Source: JBCCFX01 sp039029515
GTDB taxonomy: Bacteria; Planctomycetota; Phycisphaerae; Phycisphaerales; SM1A02
Assembly (NCBI GenBank): GCA_039029515.1
Contig: JBCCFX010000168.1
Span: 1 to 8,879, forward strand
Direction of reading: 5' to 3'
Length of the DNA stretch: 8,879 nt
The notes under the pieces were generated by a model that ran no database searches, was not told where the DNA came from, and worked only from the letters and a program-made list of their open reading frames with translations. Position 1 is the stretch's first letter. Every line of letters starts with the position of its first letter. Positions 1-6,436 of the stretch are shown here, in pieces. The translations under genes were made by a program, and so were the position numbers.

Positions 1-2
1 CG

Positions 3-1172
3 ACGACGACCGACTGCGTCTATGACGGCAATCTGGGCGTGTTCGGCGGCGCCATTCGCAACGCTCGCGATTCTGCGCCGCGGATCGAATCGTGCGGATT
101 CTTCAACAACGTCGTCGAGCAGCGCGGCGGCGGGATCTACAACGTGTCCGGCGCTTCGCCGCGCATTGTTGACTGTACGTTTGTGAACAATCAGGCGGTG
201 ATTGTGCAGACGTTGAACGGTGACACGGTCCCGAGCGTGCTGATCTGTGGCGATATCGCCGAGACGAACCTGGCACGCGGCGGCGCCATTTGCAGTGTGG
301 ATGAAGCGCGGCCGATCATCATCGGCAGCCGATTCGTCAACAACATTGCCGCCGACGGTGGTGCGATCGCAAGCTTGTTTGCCGCGGAGACGACCGTGAT
401 GTCGAGCATGTTGCAGGCGAATGACGCCTGTTTCGGCGGCGCACTGTTCGCATCCAAAAGAGGTCAGATTACCACTGTCAATACGGTCATGGCGCGCAAT
501 GCGGCATCAGTGGGCGCAGCCGCTCTCTGCCGTGACAATGGTGTGCTCGAATTGATCAACTGCACGATCGCGGACCATGTCGCGACCGATGGTGGCGCGC
601 TTGAAGCGCAGTTCGGAGCGAGGTTGATCGTCCGAAATTCGATTGCCTGGCAGAACACGCCAGCGTCGTTCGTCGCCGATGCGATATCCGATCTCACGGT
701 GCGTTCATCGATCGTCGACCATGAGGTCGAGGGTCTCAATGTCATGATGCAGGATCCTCAATTCATCGATGCGATGTATCGCCTGGCCGCAACGTCACCG
801 GCGCGAGATGCGGGCAGCGTGAACGAAATTCCCGCAGATGTGCACGACGTCGACGATGACGGCAATCGGTGCGAACGGATCGACATTGATATCGACGGCA
901 CCCCGCGCTTTCAGGTTGAGGATGTGCGTGGGACATCGAATTGTGATGCGGTCATTGATTGCGGCGCCTATGAAGGCTCAGCCGCGCACACACGTGGTTT
1001 CATCTGGGGCGATATCACGGCCAACGGCACCATCGACACGGATGACCTTGTCGCGCTGCTGATTGCGTTCGGACCGTGCGACGATTGCTGCTTCGCGGAT
1101 GTCAACGCGAACGGCATCGTCAATGTGGATGATCTTGTGCAGTGGACGAACGAAGCCGAGTGCTCATTCTGA
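3..1172 (+). CDS. Right-handed beta-helix protein with C-terminal dockerin-like domain (5' end missing)
   Basis: The reading frame is open from the left edge, so the N-terminus and any signal peptide lie outside; 389 residues are visible. The body repeats short turns of the form GG-(A/G)-I-(R/Y/C)-N or GGAL followed by hydrophobic beta strands and N-N-x-A/V (FFNNV, FVNNQA, FVNNIA). This is the pattern of parallel beta-helix surface proteins of the polymorphic outer-membrane or pectate-lyase-like type. A closing element SPARDAGS ... DGNR ... CGAYEG matches the usual C-terminal cap of these helices (DAGS...DIGAYE). From about nt 1008 to the stop there is a dockerin-like pair of calcium-loop motifs, DITANGTIDTDDL and DVNANGIVNVDDL, with a Cys-rich link (GPCDDCCF) and a final Cys. 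Tails of this kind are common on exported planctomycete proteins; here they are probably an export or anchoring module, not part of a cellulosome. An internal GTG at nt 39 is unlikely to be the start because homologous-looking sequence continues upstream. Substrate and exact location are unknown. Confidence 0.85.
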   Translation, partial: TTTDCVYDGNLGVFGGAIRNARDSAPRIESCGFFNNVVEQRGGGIYNVSGASPRIVDCTFVNNQAVIVQTLNGDTVPSVLICGDIAETNLARGGAICSVDEARPIIIGSRFVNNIAADGGAIASLFAAETTVMSSMLQANDACFGGALFASKRGQITTVNTVMARNAASVGAAALCRDNGVLELINCTIADHVATDGGALEAQFGARLIVRNSIAWQNTPASFVADAISDLTVRSSIVDHEVEGLNVMMQDPQFIDAMYRLAATSPARDAGSVNEIPADVHDVDDDGNRCERIDIDIDGTPRFQVEDVRGTSNCDAVIDCGAYEGSAAHTRGFIWGDITANGTIDTDDLVALLIAFGPCDDCCFADVNANGIVNVDDLVQWTNEAECSF

Positions 1173-1174
1173 GA

Positions 1175-2845
1175 TCACGCCTTCGATGCTCGCATGACTT
1201 CTTCAACCGTCGTGAGCCCCTGGCGGACCTTGGCAAAGCCTGCGGTTCGAAGCAGCGAGAGATTCCCATCACGTAGCGCATCCGCGGCGATCGTGCTTGC
1301 GTTGGCACGCGACATAATTTGTTCGCGCACGTGTTCACCGATCGTCAGTAACTCGTAGATGCCGATGCGGCCGCGATAGCCGGTCTGTCGACAGTCGCGA
1401 CACCCACGACCGCGTTGCAACGAATCGCCCGGCTGCTCCGGGAAGTCTGCAGGTCGTTCGTTCGCATGCAGCGTGACTGCCTCCGCGCACGAGGGACATA
1501 CGCGACGGACAAGCCGCTGCGCCATGACGCCTTCCACGGAGCTCGCGACGAGAAACGGTTCGACGCCCATATCCAGCATGCGCGTGATCGCACTGGTCGC
1601 ATCGTTGGTATGCAGTGTCGAAAACACGAGGTGACCGGTCAGCGATGCCTGCACGGCGGCGACCGCGGTTTCCACATCGCGGATCTCGCCGATCATGATG
1701 ATGTCCGGGTCGTGACGCAGAATACTTCGCAGGCCGGCGGCAAAATTCAGGCCGACCTCGGGCTGGACCTGAATCTGATTCACGCCTTCCACGTGGTACT
1801 CCACGGGATCTTCCACCGTAATCGCCTTGATCGCGTCGCTGACGATGCGATTGAGTGACGCGTACAACGTGGTCGACTTGCCTGAGCCGGTCGGACCGGT
1901 CACGAGCACGATGCCGTGCGGCCGCGCAATCAGGTCATCCCAGCGCGCCAGGAGTTCATCGTGCATGCCGAGTTCGTTGAGTTCGAACATCACGGTGCTC
2001 TTGTTGAGCACACGCAGGACGACGCCTTCGCCGAACAGCATCGGAATGACCGACATACGTAGATCGTATTCGTGGCCGCCGTGACGCAGCATGATGCGAC
2101 CGTCCTGTGGGCGGCGCTTCTCGGCAATGTTCAGGTTCGCCATGATCTTCAGGCGACTGATGATCGCGTTGCGGAATCGGTTTACGGTTGGCGGGACGCC
2201 GGCGGGCGTCAACACACCGTCGATGCGATACCGGATCGAAAGTTGGTCTTCGTACGGCTCGATGTGGACATCGGTTGCGCGCTCGCGGATGGCTTCCACG
2301 AGCAGATCGTTGACGAGCTTGATGACGCTTGCTTCCTGCGCCTGTTCGATTTCGTCAATATCTGTACCGGTTGCGGCGACATCAATTTCCGTGGTATCAC
2401 CCGCGAGCGCATCGAGTGTGTCGCCCGCAACGCCGTAATGCGTCCGAATGAACTTGCGAAGATCCTGTTCGTCGGCGAGGACGAGTTCGATGCGGTGGCC
2501 GGTCAGCAGGCGCAGTTCATCGAACGCGGTCAGTTCGAAGGGATCACATGTTGCGACGCGGAGTGTGCCGTTCAGTTTTTCGATCGGTACGCAGCGTTGC
2601 TTGAACACAAGTTTGGGAGGAAGCGCGGCGAGCGTGCCGGGATCGGGCTCAATCGTGTTCAGGTCGACGATCGGCATCGCGAACTGGTGGCCGATCGCTT
2701 CCAGAATCTGCGGTTGTGAAACGTGGCCCAGGCGCACGAGAACATGGTCGAGCCGTTCACCGGTTCGATTCTGCTCATCGATGGCCATTGCGAGCGAATC
2801 AGTCGTGATCAGCCCGCGTTCAACAAGGATGCTGCCTATGCCCAC
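1175..2845 (-). CDS. gspE: GspE/PilB-family secretion ATPase (type II secretion or type IV pilus)
   Basis: This 556-residue hexameric ATPase powers pseudopilus or pilus assembly from the cytoplasmic face of the inner membrane. Residues 1-150 form the T2SSE_N/MshEN-type domain (GSILVERGLIT, then the ILEAIGHQFAMPIVDL segment). The central domain carries ATDVHIEPYEDQLSIRYRIDG and the IAEKRRPQDGRI segment. The catalytic core follows: Walker A GPTGSGKST at residues 317-325 (Lys323), the Asp box VEDPVEY, and Walker B IIMIGEIRD with Glu387. The His box is FSTLHTNDA. A zinc-binding tetracysteine is intact: CPSC at 450-453 and CRDC at 482-485, followed by GYRGRIGIYELL. The length is normal for GspE/PilB. 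The start is GTG at 2845; an in-frame TAG lies only 9 nt upstream of it and no ATG lies between. No Shine-Dalgarno is visible, and TAGAAT ends 6 nt before the GTG. No gspF, gspG or other machine gene is adjacent, so GspE and PilB cannot be told apart from this window. The stop lies 2 bp from the convergent beta-helix gene. Confidence 0.95.
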   Translation of the reverse strand: MGIGSILVERGLITTDSLAMAIDEQNRTGERLDHVLVRLGHVSQPQILEAIGHQFAMPIVDLNTIEPDPGTLAALPPKLVFKQRCVPIEKLNGTLRVATCDPFELTAFDELRLLTGHRIELVLADEQDLRKFIRTHYGVAGDTLDALAGDTTEIDVAATGTDIDEIEQAQEASVIKLVNDLLVEAIRERATDVHIEPYEDQLSIRYRIDGVLTPAGVPPTVNRFRNAIISRLKIMANLNIAEKRRPQDGRIMLRHGGHEYDLRMSVIPMLFGEGVVLRVLNKSTVMFELNELGMHDELLARWDDLIARPHGIVLVTGPTGSGKSTTLYASLNRIVSDAIKAITVEDPVEYHVEGVNQIQVQPEVGLNFAAGLRSILRHDPDIIMIGEIRDVETAVAAVQASLTGHLVFSTLHTNDATSAITRMLDMGVEPFLVASSVEGVMAQRLVRRVCPSCAEAVTLHANERPADFPEQPGDSLQRGRGCRDCRQTGYRGRIGIYELLTIGEHVREQIMSRANASTIAADALRDGNLSLLRTAGFAKVRQGLTTVEEVMRASKA

Positions 2846-2851
2846 GATGCC

Positions 2852-2857
2852 ATTCTA
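2852..2857 (-). promoter_or_regulatory. Putative -10 box for the secretion ATPase gene
   Basis: Read on the minus strand this is TAGAAT, five of six matches to TATAAT. It ends 6 nt before the GTG start, so transcription would begin at or next to the start codon (a leaderless message). No good -35 hexamer is seen at 16-18 bp. Its last three bases in the gene frame form the upstream stop TAG, so part of the match could be coincidence. The same arrangement precedes the FIST and squalene-hopene cyclase genes. Confidence 0.4.
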
Positions 2858-2884
2858 GCCGAACGCTGGTCTGTTCTCGCGTGT

Positions 2885-2895
2885 TTCTCTACAAT
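2885..2895 (+). promoter_or_regulatory. Putative promoter (-10 TACAAT) for lysine aminotransferase
   Basis: TTCTCTACAAT contains TACAAT at 2890-2895, five of six matches to the -10 consensus. No convincing -35 is present at normal spacing. A start near nt 2902 would give a leader of about 118 nt to the ATG at 3020. The preceding ten bases, TTCTCTACAA, recur at 6437-6446 in the other divergent intergenic region. Confidence 0.4.
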
Positions 2896-2926
2896 GAGGG
2901 ATCGGGGTCATTCGAGGCATCGAGGC

Positions 2927-2947
2927 GGGAATTCACGGTGAATACCC
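2927..2947. promoter_or_regulatory. 21-bp near-perfect dyad upstream of lysine aminotransferase
   Basis: The left arm GGGAATTCAC and right arm GTGAATACCC flank a single central G at 2937. The arms pair at 9 of 10 positions, with one A-A mismatch. The site lies about 32 nt downstream of the putative -10 and 72 nt before the ATG, so it would fall in the 5' leader. It has the size and symmetry of an operator for a dimeric regulator such as an Lrp- or GntR-like protein. A short stem is also possible, but the 1-nt centre makes a stable hairpin loop unlikely without opening inner pairs. No poly-T follows, so it is not an obvious terminator. Confidence 0.45.
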
Positions 2948-3002
2948 TCGCTTCGCTGCCTTGCCATGGTTGCGGCCCGGCGATGCCTTGCGTTGTCCGG
3001 TC

Positions 3003-3010
3003 GGGAGAGG
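3003..3010 (+). promoter_or_regulatory. Ribosome binding site deciding the lysine aminotransferase start
   Basis: GGGAGAGG is a strong purine-rich Shine-Dalgarno, 9 nt before the ATG at 3020. It favours that start over the in-frame ATG at 2966, which has no comparable site and would add 18 Arg-rich residues unlike the family N-terminus. Confidence 0.65.
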
Positions 3011-3019
3011 TTCGGATTG

Positions 3020-4339
3020 ATGAAAATTGACGCAATGAACGTTCACGATGTCCTTCGTCGGCACCAACTCGTCGATGGATACCCTGTGGTCGTGGACCTC
3101 GAAGGTTCCCATGGCATCTGGCTGCGCGATGGTCGCTCCGGCGATGAATTCCTCGATACGTTCACCTGCTTCGCATCATGGCCGGTCGGTTTCAATCACC
3201 CCATGATGCAGGACAAGGGATTCCAGAACGATCTGCTCAATGCCGCGATGTTCAACGTGGCCAATGCGGACCTGTACACCCGCGAGATGGCATCGTTCGT
3301 CGATCTCTTCGCGTCACACGTCACGCCTGACTCGCATCCGTATCACTTCTGGATCGCAGGCGGTTCGCTCGCCGTCGAGAGTGCCATGAAGGCGGCATTC
3401 GACTGGAAGGCGCGCAAACTTGGTCGCACCGATTTCCTCGAAGACGTCAATGACCTCGTCATCCTTCACTTCAAGCATGCATTCCACGGTCGCAGTGGGT
3501 ACACGCTGAGCGTGACGAACACCGTGCCGGACAAGGTTGGTCTGTTCCCGAAGTTCGACTGGCCGCGCGTGCACACGCAAGCGATTCAATTCGACCTCGA
3601 TGGCAATATCGCCAACGACATCGAAGCGGAAGAAGCCAAGGCGTGCGCTGAGATCGAAGCGGCGTTCGCGAAACACAAGGGCAAAATCGCCGGCATCCTC
3701 ATCGAGCCGATGCAGGGTGAAGGCGGCGACCATCACTTCCGCACGGAGTTCATGCAGAAGCTCCGTGACTACGCGGACAACGAAGAAGCGCTGCTGCTGT
3801 TCGATGAGGTGCAGACCGGTTTCTTCGGCACCGGCAAACCATGGCTCTGGCAGCATCACGGTGTCGAACCTGACATCGTGTCATTCGGCAAGAAGACGCA
3901 GGTCTGCGGCATTTACGCGAATCGTCGAATCGATGAGGTCGATGACAACGTCTTCCACAAGTCGAGCCGTATCAACTCGACGTGGGGCGGCAACCTTGTT
4001 GACATGGTTCGATGTCGCCGCTTCATCGAGATCATTGAATCCGAGAACCTGGCGGCGAACATCACGGCCCGCGGCGAACAGATGATTGCGGGGCTGCGCG
4101 AGATCGCACGCGAGAGCGGCGCATTCAACAATGTGCGCGGCGTCGGTTCGCTGATCGCATTCACCGCCGATTCACCGGATGCACGTGGCGCGATGCTGCA
4201 CTCGATGATGGAACGCAAGCTGATGGCGCTGCCGTGCGGTCCGGATTCCGTTCGCTTCCGCCTGCCGCTGGTGATTACGGAATCGGATGTGAACACCGTG
4301 CTGGAACGCGTCGCCGCGAGCATGCCGGCGGCAGTGTGA
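3020..4339 (+). CDS. lat: L-lysine 6-aminotransferase (lysine epsilon-transaminase)
   Basis: A 439-residue class III, PLP-dependent aminotransferase. It moves the epsilon-amino group of L-lysine to 2-oxoglutarate, giving 2-aminoadipate 6-semialdehyde (which cyclises to piperideine-6-carboxylate) and glutamate, in the cytoplasm. The N-terminus MKIDAMNVHDVLRRHQLVDG and the segment SRINSTWGGNLVDMVR are typical of the LAT family (mycobacterial Rv3290c type), not of general ornithine or GABA transaminases. Cofactor-site features are in place: GGSLAVESAMK at 114-124, FHGR at 155-158, FDEVQTG with Asp262 for the pyridine nitrogen and Gln265, and FGKKTQVCG with the Schiff-base lysine most likely Lys291. 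Length is normal for the family. The start at 3020 is supported by the GGGAGAGG site 9 nt upstream. No piperideine-6-carboxylate or aminoadipate-semialdehyde dehydrogenase gene is adjacent, so the pathway partner must be elsewhere. A dyad in the leader hints at control by a dimeric regulator. Confidence 0.94.
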   Translation: MKIDAMNVHDVLRRHQLVDGYPVVVDLEGSHGIWLRDGRSGDEFLDTFTCFASWPVGFNHPMMQDKGFQNDLLNAAMFNVANADLYTREMASFVDLFASHVTPDSHPYHFWIAGGSLAVESAMKAAFDWKARKLGRTDFLEDVNDLVILHFKHAFHGRSGYTLSVTNTVPDKVGLFPKFDWPRVHTQAIQFDLDGNIANDIEAEEAKACAEIEAAFAKHKGKIAGILIEPMQGEGGDHHFRTEFMQKLRDYADNEEALLLFDEVQTGFFGTGKPWLWQHHGVEPDIVSFGKKTQVCGIYANRRIDEVDDNVFHKSSRINSTWGGNLVDMVRCRRFIEIIESENLAANITARGEQMIAGLREIARESGAFNNVRGVGSLIAFTADSPDARGAMLHSMMERKLMALPCGPDSVRFRLPLVITESDVNTVLERVAASMPAAV

Positions 4340-4343
4340 GGGG

Positions 4344-4392
4344 AGCTGTCAGCTGTCAGCTCTCAGCTCTCAGCTGTCAGCTATCAGTGATC
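4344..4392. repeat. Seven tandem 7-bp repeats (AGCTGTC family)
   Basis: Successive heptamers starting 5 nt after the aminotransferase stop codon are AGCTGTC twice, AGCTCTC twice, AGCTGTC, AGCTATC and AGTGATC. The first six share AGCT-N-TC with only position 5 varying; the seventh is more diverged. Period 7 and the graded decay suggest slipped-strand growth or a degenerate heptamer family. It lies between convergent genes, where nothing is coded. Short units with no spacers exclude CRISPR. Confidence 0.85.
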
Positions 4393-4420
4393 AGCAGGAA
4401 GAAACGCCGGGTCTGAGCGT

Positions 4421-4491
4421 GTAGGGCAGGCTTGCCAGCGTGCCTGACGTCGGGAGTATTGATCAACGGCAGGCAAGCATGCCCGCCCTAC
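4421..4491. repeat. 71-bp imperfect inverted-repeat element between convergent genes
   Basis: The left arm 4421-4444 begins GTAGGGCAGGCTTGCC. The right arm 4468-4491 ends GCATGCCCGCCCTAC. When one arm is reverse-complemented, 19 of 24 positions match, including the outer GTAGGGC/GCCCTAC. The 23-nt loop holds no gene. The structure could fold as a long stem and act as a two-way transcription terminator for the flanking convergent genes, or be a dispersed REP/MITE-like palindrome. No T-run follows the stem on either strand, which weakens the simple intrinsic-terminator reading. Confidence 0.7.
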
Positions 4492-4499
4492 GATTCTCG

Positions 4500-4527
4500 C
4501 CAATAGCCAATAGCCCAAAGCCCACAG
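4500..4527. repeat. Four degenerate 7-bp repeats (CCAATAG family)
   Basis: The heptamers CCAATAG, CCAATAG, CCCAAAG and CCCACAG follow one another 8 nt after the inverted-repeat element and end 5 nt before the FUN14 stop codon. The period is the same as in the 4344-4392 array, but the unit is different. Together the three elements fill most of the 193-bp intergenic region 4340-4532. Confidence 0.7.
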
Positions 4528-4532
4528 CTCCC

Positions 4533-5126
4533 TCACTTCGACCGAAAGCCGAAGACCAGACCTGCGGCCACGGCGCCCGCGGATGGCAGTGATCCCTTCA
4601 CGAACTGCGAGAACGTCTCCGTCTCCGCGCGAAGCCAGCCCATGATGCCGTCGTACCGATCCTGAAATGCGTTCCAGTCGACATCGATCAGGCCGGCATA
4701 CTGCAAGCCGAAGAGGATCAACAGGATCATCCCGATTCCGATGATCGACACCTTCACAAACGTGCGCACCGCATAGCCGATACAGAAGCCGACGAAGAAG
4801 CTGAACCCGAGCTTGAACAGTGCCGGCGACCAGACGTCGATCGCATATTCGTTCTCGGTCGATGCTGTGCTGTCGTTCGCCGTGGATTCCCGCGGATCGC
4901 CGGTCGCGGCGAAACCGCTTGCGAGCAGGTCGGGATCAACGACGGATTCACCTGTACCAGCGGTCGCTGATTCCTCAGGTCGATCCTGCGTCATCGCCAT
5001 GACCTTCAGCGATGCACCGGCGATCATCAGCACGATCGAGACCACAAGCACGAGCTTGCCCACCGTCGACATGCCTGACTTCGGGTTGTGGTCGCCGCTC
5101 GACGATTTCTGCTCATCGTGTCCCAT
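4533..5126 (-). CDS. FUN14-domain small membrane protein
   Basis: A 197-residue protein. After a polar start there is one hydrophobic helix at about 23-44, then a Ser/Thr/Asp/Glu-rich linker at about 45-96 that probably lies outside the membrane. Residues 99-195 look like a FUN14 domain: GFSFFVGFCIGYAVRTFVKV, a second helix IIGIGMILLILFGLQYAG, the conserved LIDVDW signature, an amphipathic stretch, and a Gly/Ala-rich last helix SAGAVAAGLVFGF. In eukaryotes FUN14 proteins are mitochondrial outer-membrane proteins; bacterial members have no settled function. The start ATG at 5126 has GGAG 10 nt upstream. The gene begins 18 bp after the stop of the FIST gene on the same strand, so the two are probably one operon. 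The N-terminal extra helix plus acidic linker is longer than the minimal FUN14 unit. Family assignment is by recognition of the GYA...DVDW pattern; a profile search would settle it. Confidence 0.8.
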   Translation of the reverse strand: MGHDEQKSSSGDHNPKSGMSTVGKLVLVVSIVLMIAGASLKVMAMTQDRPEESATAGTGESVVDPDLLASGFAATGDPRESTANDSTASTENEYAIDVWSPALFKLGFSFFVGFCIGYAVRTFVKVSIIGIGMILLILFGLQYAGLIDVDWNAFQDRYDGIMGWLRAETETFSQFVKGSLPSAGAVAAGLVFGFRSK

Positions 5127-5144
5127 TGCAATTCATCTCCGGCA

Positions 5145-6398
5145 TCAATCGAGTGGTGCGTTCGTTTTGTGCGTCGATCGGAACAGGACGAGGCACGCCG
5201 TGTGTCCGTGCAGGAACGATTCCTGGCCGACCGGTCCAACCTCGCCGCCGGCAAAAAAGCCTGCGAGCGGCACATCACCGAGTCGCGAACGGATCAGTCG
5301 CACATCATGATGCTCATCGTGGAACAGACGCGATCCGCGACTGTTGCACGTAAACAGGAGCGCCGCGAGCGGCGGATCGTTCAATTGTTCCAGATCGAGC
5401 AGCAGTTGGAGATCTTCATCCGCGGTGTCCGCATCGCGCACGTGGAACTGAATCGTCTGGCCGGTTCGGATGCGATCGCCGACGACGAGGCTGCCGGCAT
5501 CGTTGTCCATACCAGTGACTGCGCGGATCAGAAAATCGCCGCGCCCGAAATGTGCTTTGTGTTCGTTGATGACTGTGCCAACAAAGAGGCCGCGCCCAAG
5601 CAGCGCCTTGTCGTGATCGTTCAACTCGTTGGCTTCTTCGCGCAGCACTTCAGTCGCCGGCCGACCGCTGAGTTCGAACACCGTGTTGCCGTCGCCGCGG
5701 GTGATCACATGCGGTTCGCCGATCGGTCGACACCCCTGGCTCACGACGCAACTGATCTCAACATCGCCAGATAGTGTGACGCCGACAATCCCTGCCGTCT
5801 GCACGTGATCATCCATGATCAGCATGTTGTGGCCTGGCTGGCTGGCGCCGGATGCCAGTCCGCCCATGATCGGGACGGGTTGATCGCGCGTCGACAAACT
5901 CGATAGCGCGCGGAGCACATCGTTGATCGGCGTGGTGAACGGATCCGCAACAACGATCACGCCTTTCGCATCATCGTTCAGATGCGTCTGGTCGCGCAGT
6001 TCTTCGTGATCTGCAGCGCGAAGCGGAACGCCCGGTCCTGCCGACCAGACGCGCGTATTCAACCCCGGAAGGCGAAGTGCAAGGACCGACAGCGCCGCGA
6101 GACCCTCGCATTCGAGATCGCCGCCAAGCACCGATTCTGCCGTGACGCCGATCGTTGTCGTTGGATGCACGGTCTGTCGAAGCGTCTGCACCGCGATCTC
6201 GAAGGCGGCCCGATGATGAAAGCTGCCGAAGACGAACATCAGATCGCACGTGTCGCCAACGACGCCGTGAATTGATTCGGCCAGCTCGGTCGCCGCCGTC
6301 CGCGTATCGAAATGCTGGCTGATCGCACCCGCCGCGCACGGCTGGCCGGCGGCGGCCTTCGTCTCAGCGTCAGGAATTTCTGGCGGCGAAGAGCTCAT
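5145..6398 (-). CDS. FIST-domain (FIST_N + FIST_C) sensor protein
   Basis: A 417-residue protein with no signal peptide or membrane helix, so likely cytoplasmic. Residues about 40-235 fit FIST_N, with VFGSFHHR, the IGVTAESVLGG segment, PIMGGLASGA and the VGVTLSGDVEISCVVSQGCRPIG junction. Residues about 240-400 fit FIST_C: the TVINEHK segment, FLIRAVTGMD near 290-300, FTCNSRG at 349-355, and GFFAGGEVGPVG at 380-391 followed by FLHGHTA. FIST is a predicted ligand-binding sensory domain often fused to signalling outputs; here it stands alone, with no kinase, GGDEF or methyl-accepting domain, so its output must be a separate protein. The start is ATG at 6398: an in-frame TAG lies 12 nt upstream and no other start is possible between them. 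No Shine-Dalgarno is seen. The FUN14 gene follows after 18 bp, making it the best candidate partner. Ligand unknown. Confidence 0.9.
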   Translation of the reverse strand: MSSSPPEIPDAETKAAAGQPCAAGAISQHFDTRTAATELAESIHGVVGDTCDLMFVFGSFHHRAAFEIAVQTLRQTVHPTTTIGVTAESVLGGDLECEGLAALSVLALRLPGLNTRVWSAGPGVPLRAADHEELRDQTHLNDDAKGVIVVADPFTTPINDVLRALSSLSTRDQPVPIMGGLASGASQPGHNMLIMDDHVQTAGIVGVTLSGDVEISCVVSQGCRPIGEPHVITRGDGNTVFELSGRPATEVLREEANELNDHDKALLGRGLFVGTVINEHKAHFGRGDFLIRAVTGMDNDAGSLVVGDRIRTGQTIQFHVRDADTADEDLQLLLDLEQLNDPPLAALLFTCNSRGSRLFHDEHHDVRLIRSRLGDVPLAGFFAGGEVGPVGQESFLHGHTACLVLFRSTHKTNAPLD

Positions 6399-6407
6399 TG
6401 GGGCACG

Positions 6408-6413
6408 ATTCTA
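6408..6413 (-). promoter_or_regulatory. Putative -10 box for the FIST-FUN14 operon
   Basis: On the minus strand this reads TAGAAT, ending 9 nt before the ATG at 6398. The predicted start of transcription is 2-3 nt before the ATG, a nearly leaderless message. No -35 match better than TTCCTC (two or three bases of TTGACA) is seen. The same hexamer precedes the secretion ATPase gene. Confidence 0.4.
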
Positions 6414-6436
6414 GGCATTCTGCGAGAACGAGGAAC

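Noticed and set aside
39..41. GTG at 39 as the real start of the beta-helix protein
   Set aside because: The frame is open to the left edge and the residues before it (TDCVYDGNLGVFGG) continue the beta-helix pattern, so the gene is cut by the window.
2072..2719. A 215-codon open frame on the plus strand opposite the secretion ATPase (and a 147-codon one at 1415-1858)
   Set aside because: The minus-strand frame carries every motif of a GspE/PilB ATPase. The plus-strand translations show no recognisable domain and follow from GC-rich codon use.
2927..2947. Intrinsic terminator reading of the dyad
   Set aside because: There is no T-run after the stem on either strand and the centre is a single base, too small for a hairpin loop without opening pairs.
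3314..3859. A 181-codon frame antisense to lysine aminotransferase
   Set aside because: It lies wholly inside a gene with intact PLP-site motifs; composition is Arg/Val/Glu-rich with no family pattern.
4344..4392. CRISPR array reading of the tandem repeats
   Set aside because: Units are 7 bp and directly adjacent with no spacers; no cas gene is in the window.
4341..4416. Short plus-strand frame through the heptamer array (translating as repeated Cys-Gln-Leu-Ser-type words)
   Set aside because: The peptide pattern is only the translation of the 7-bp DNA repeat, and the frame starts inside the aminotransferase gene.
5088..5774. A 228-codon plus-strand frame opposite the FIST and FUN14 genes
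   Set aside because: It spans the ends of two genes with clear family motifs on the other strand and resembles no protein family.
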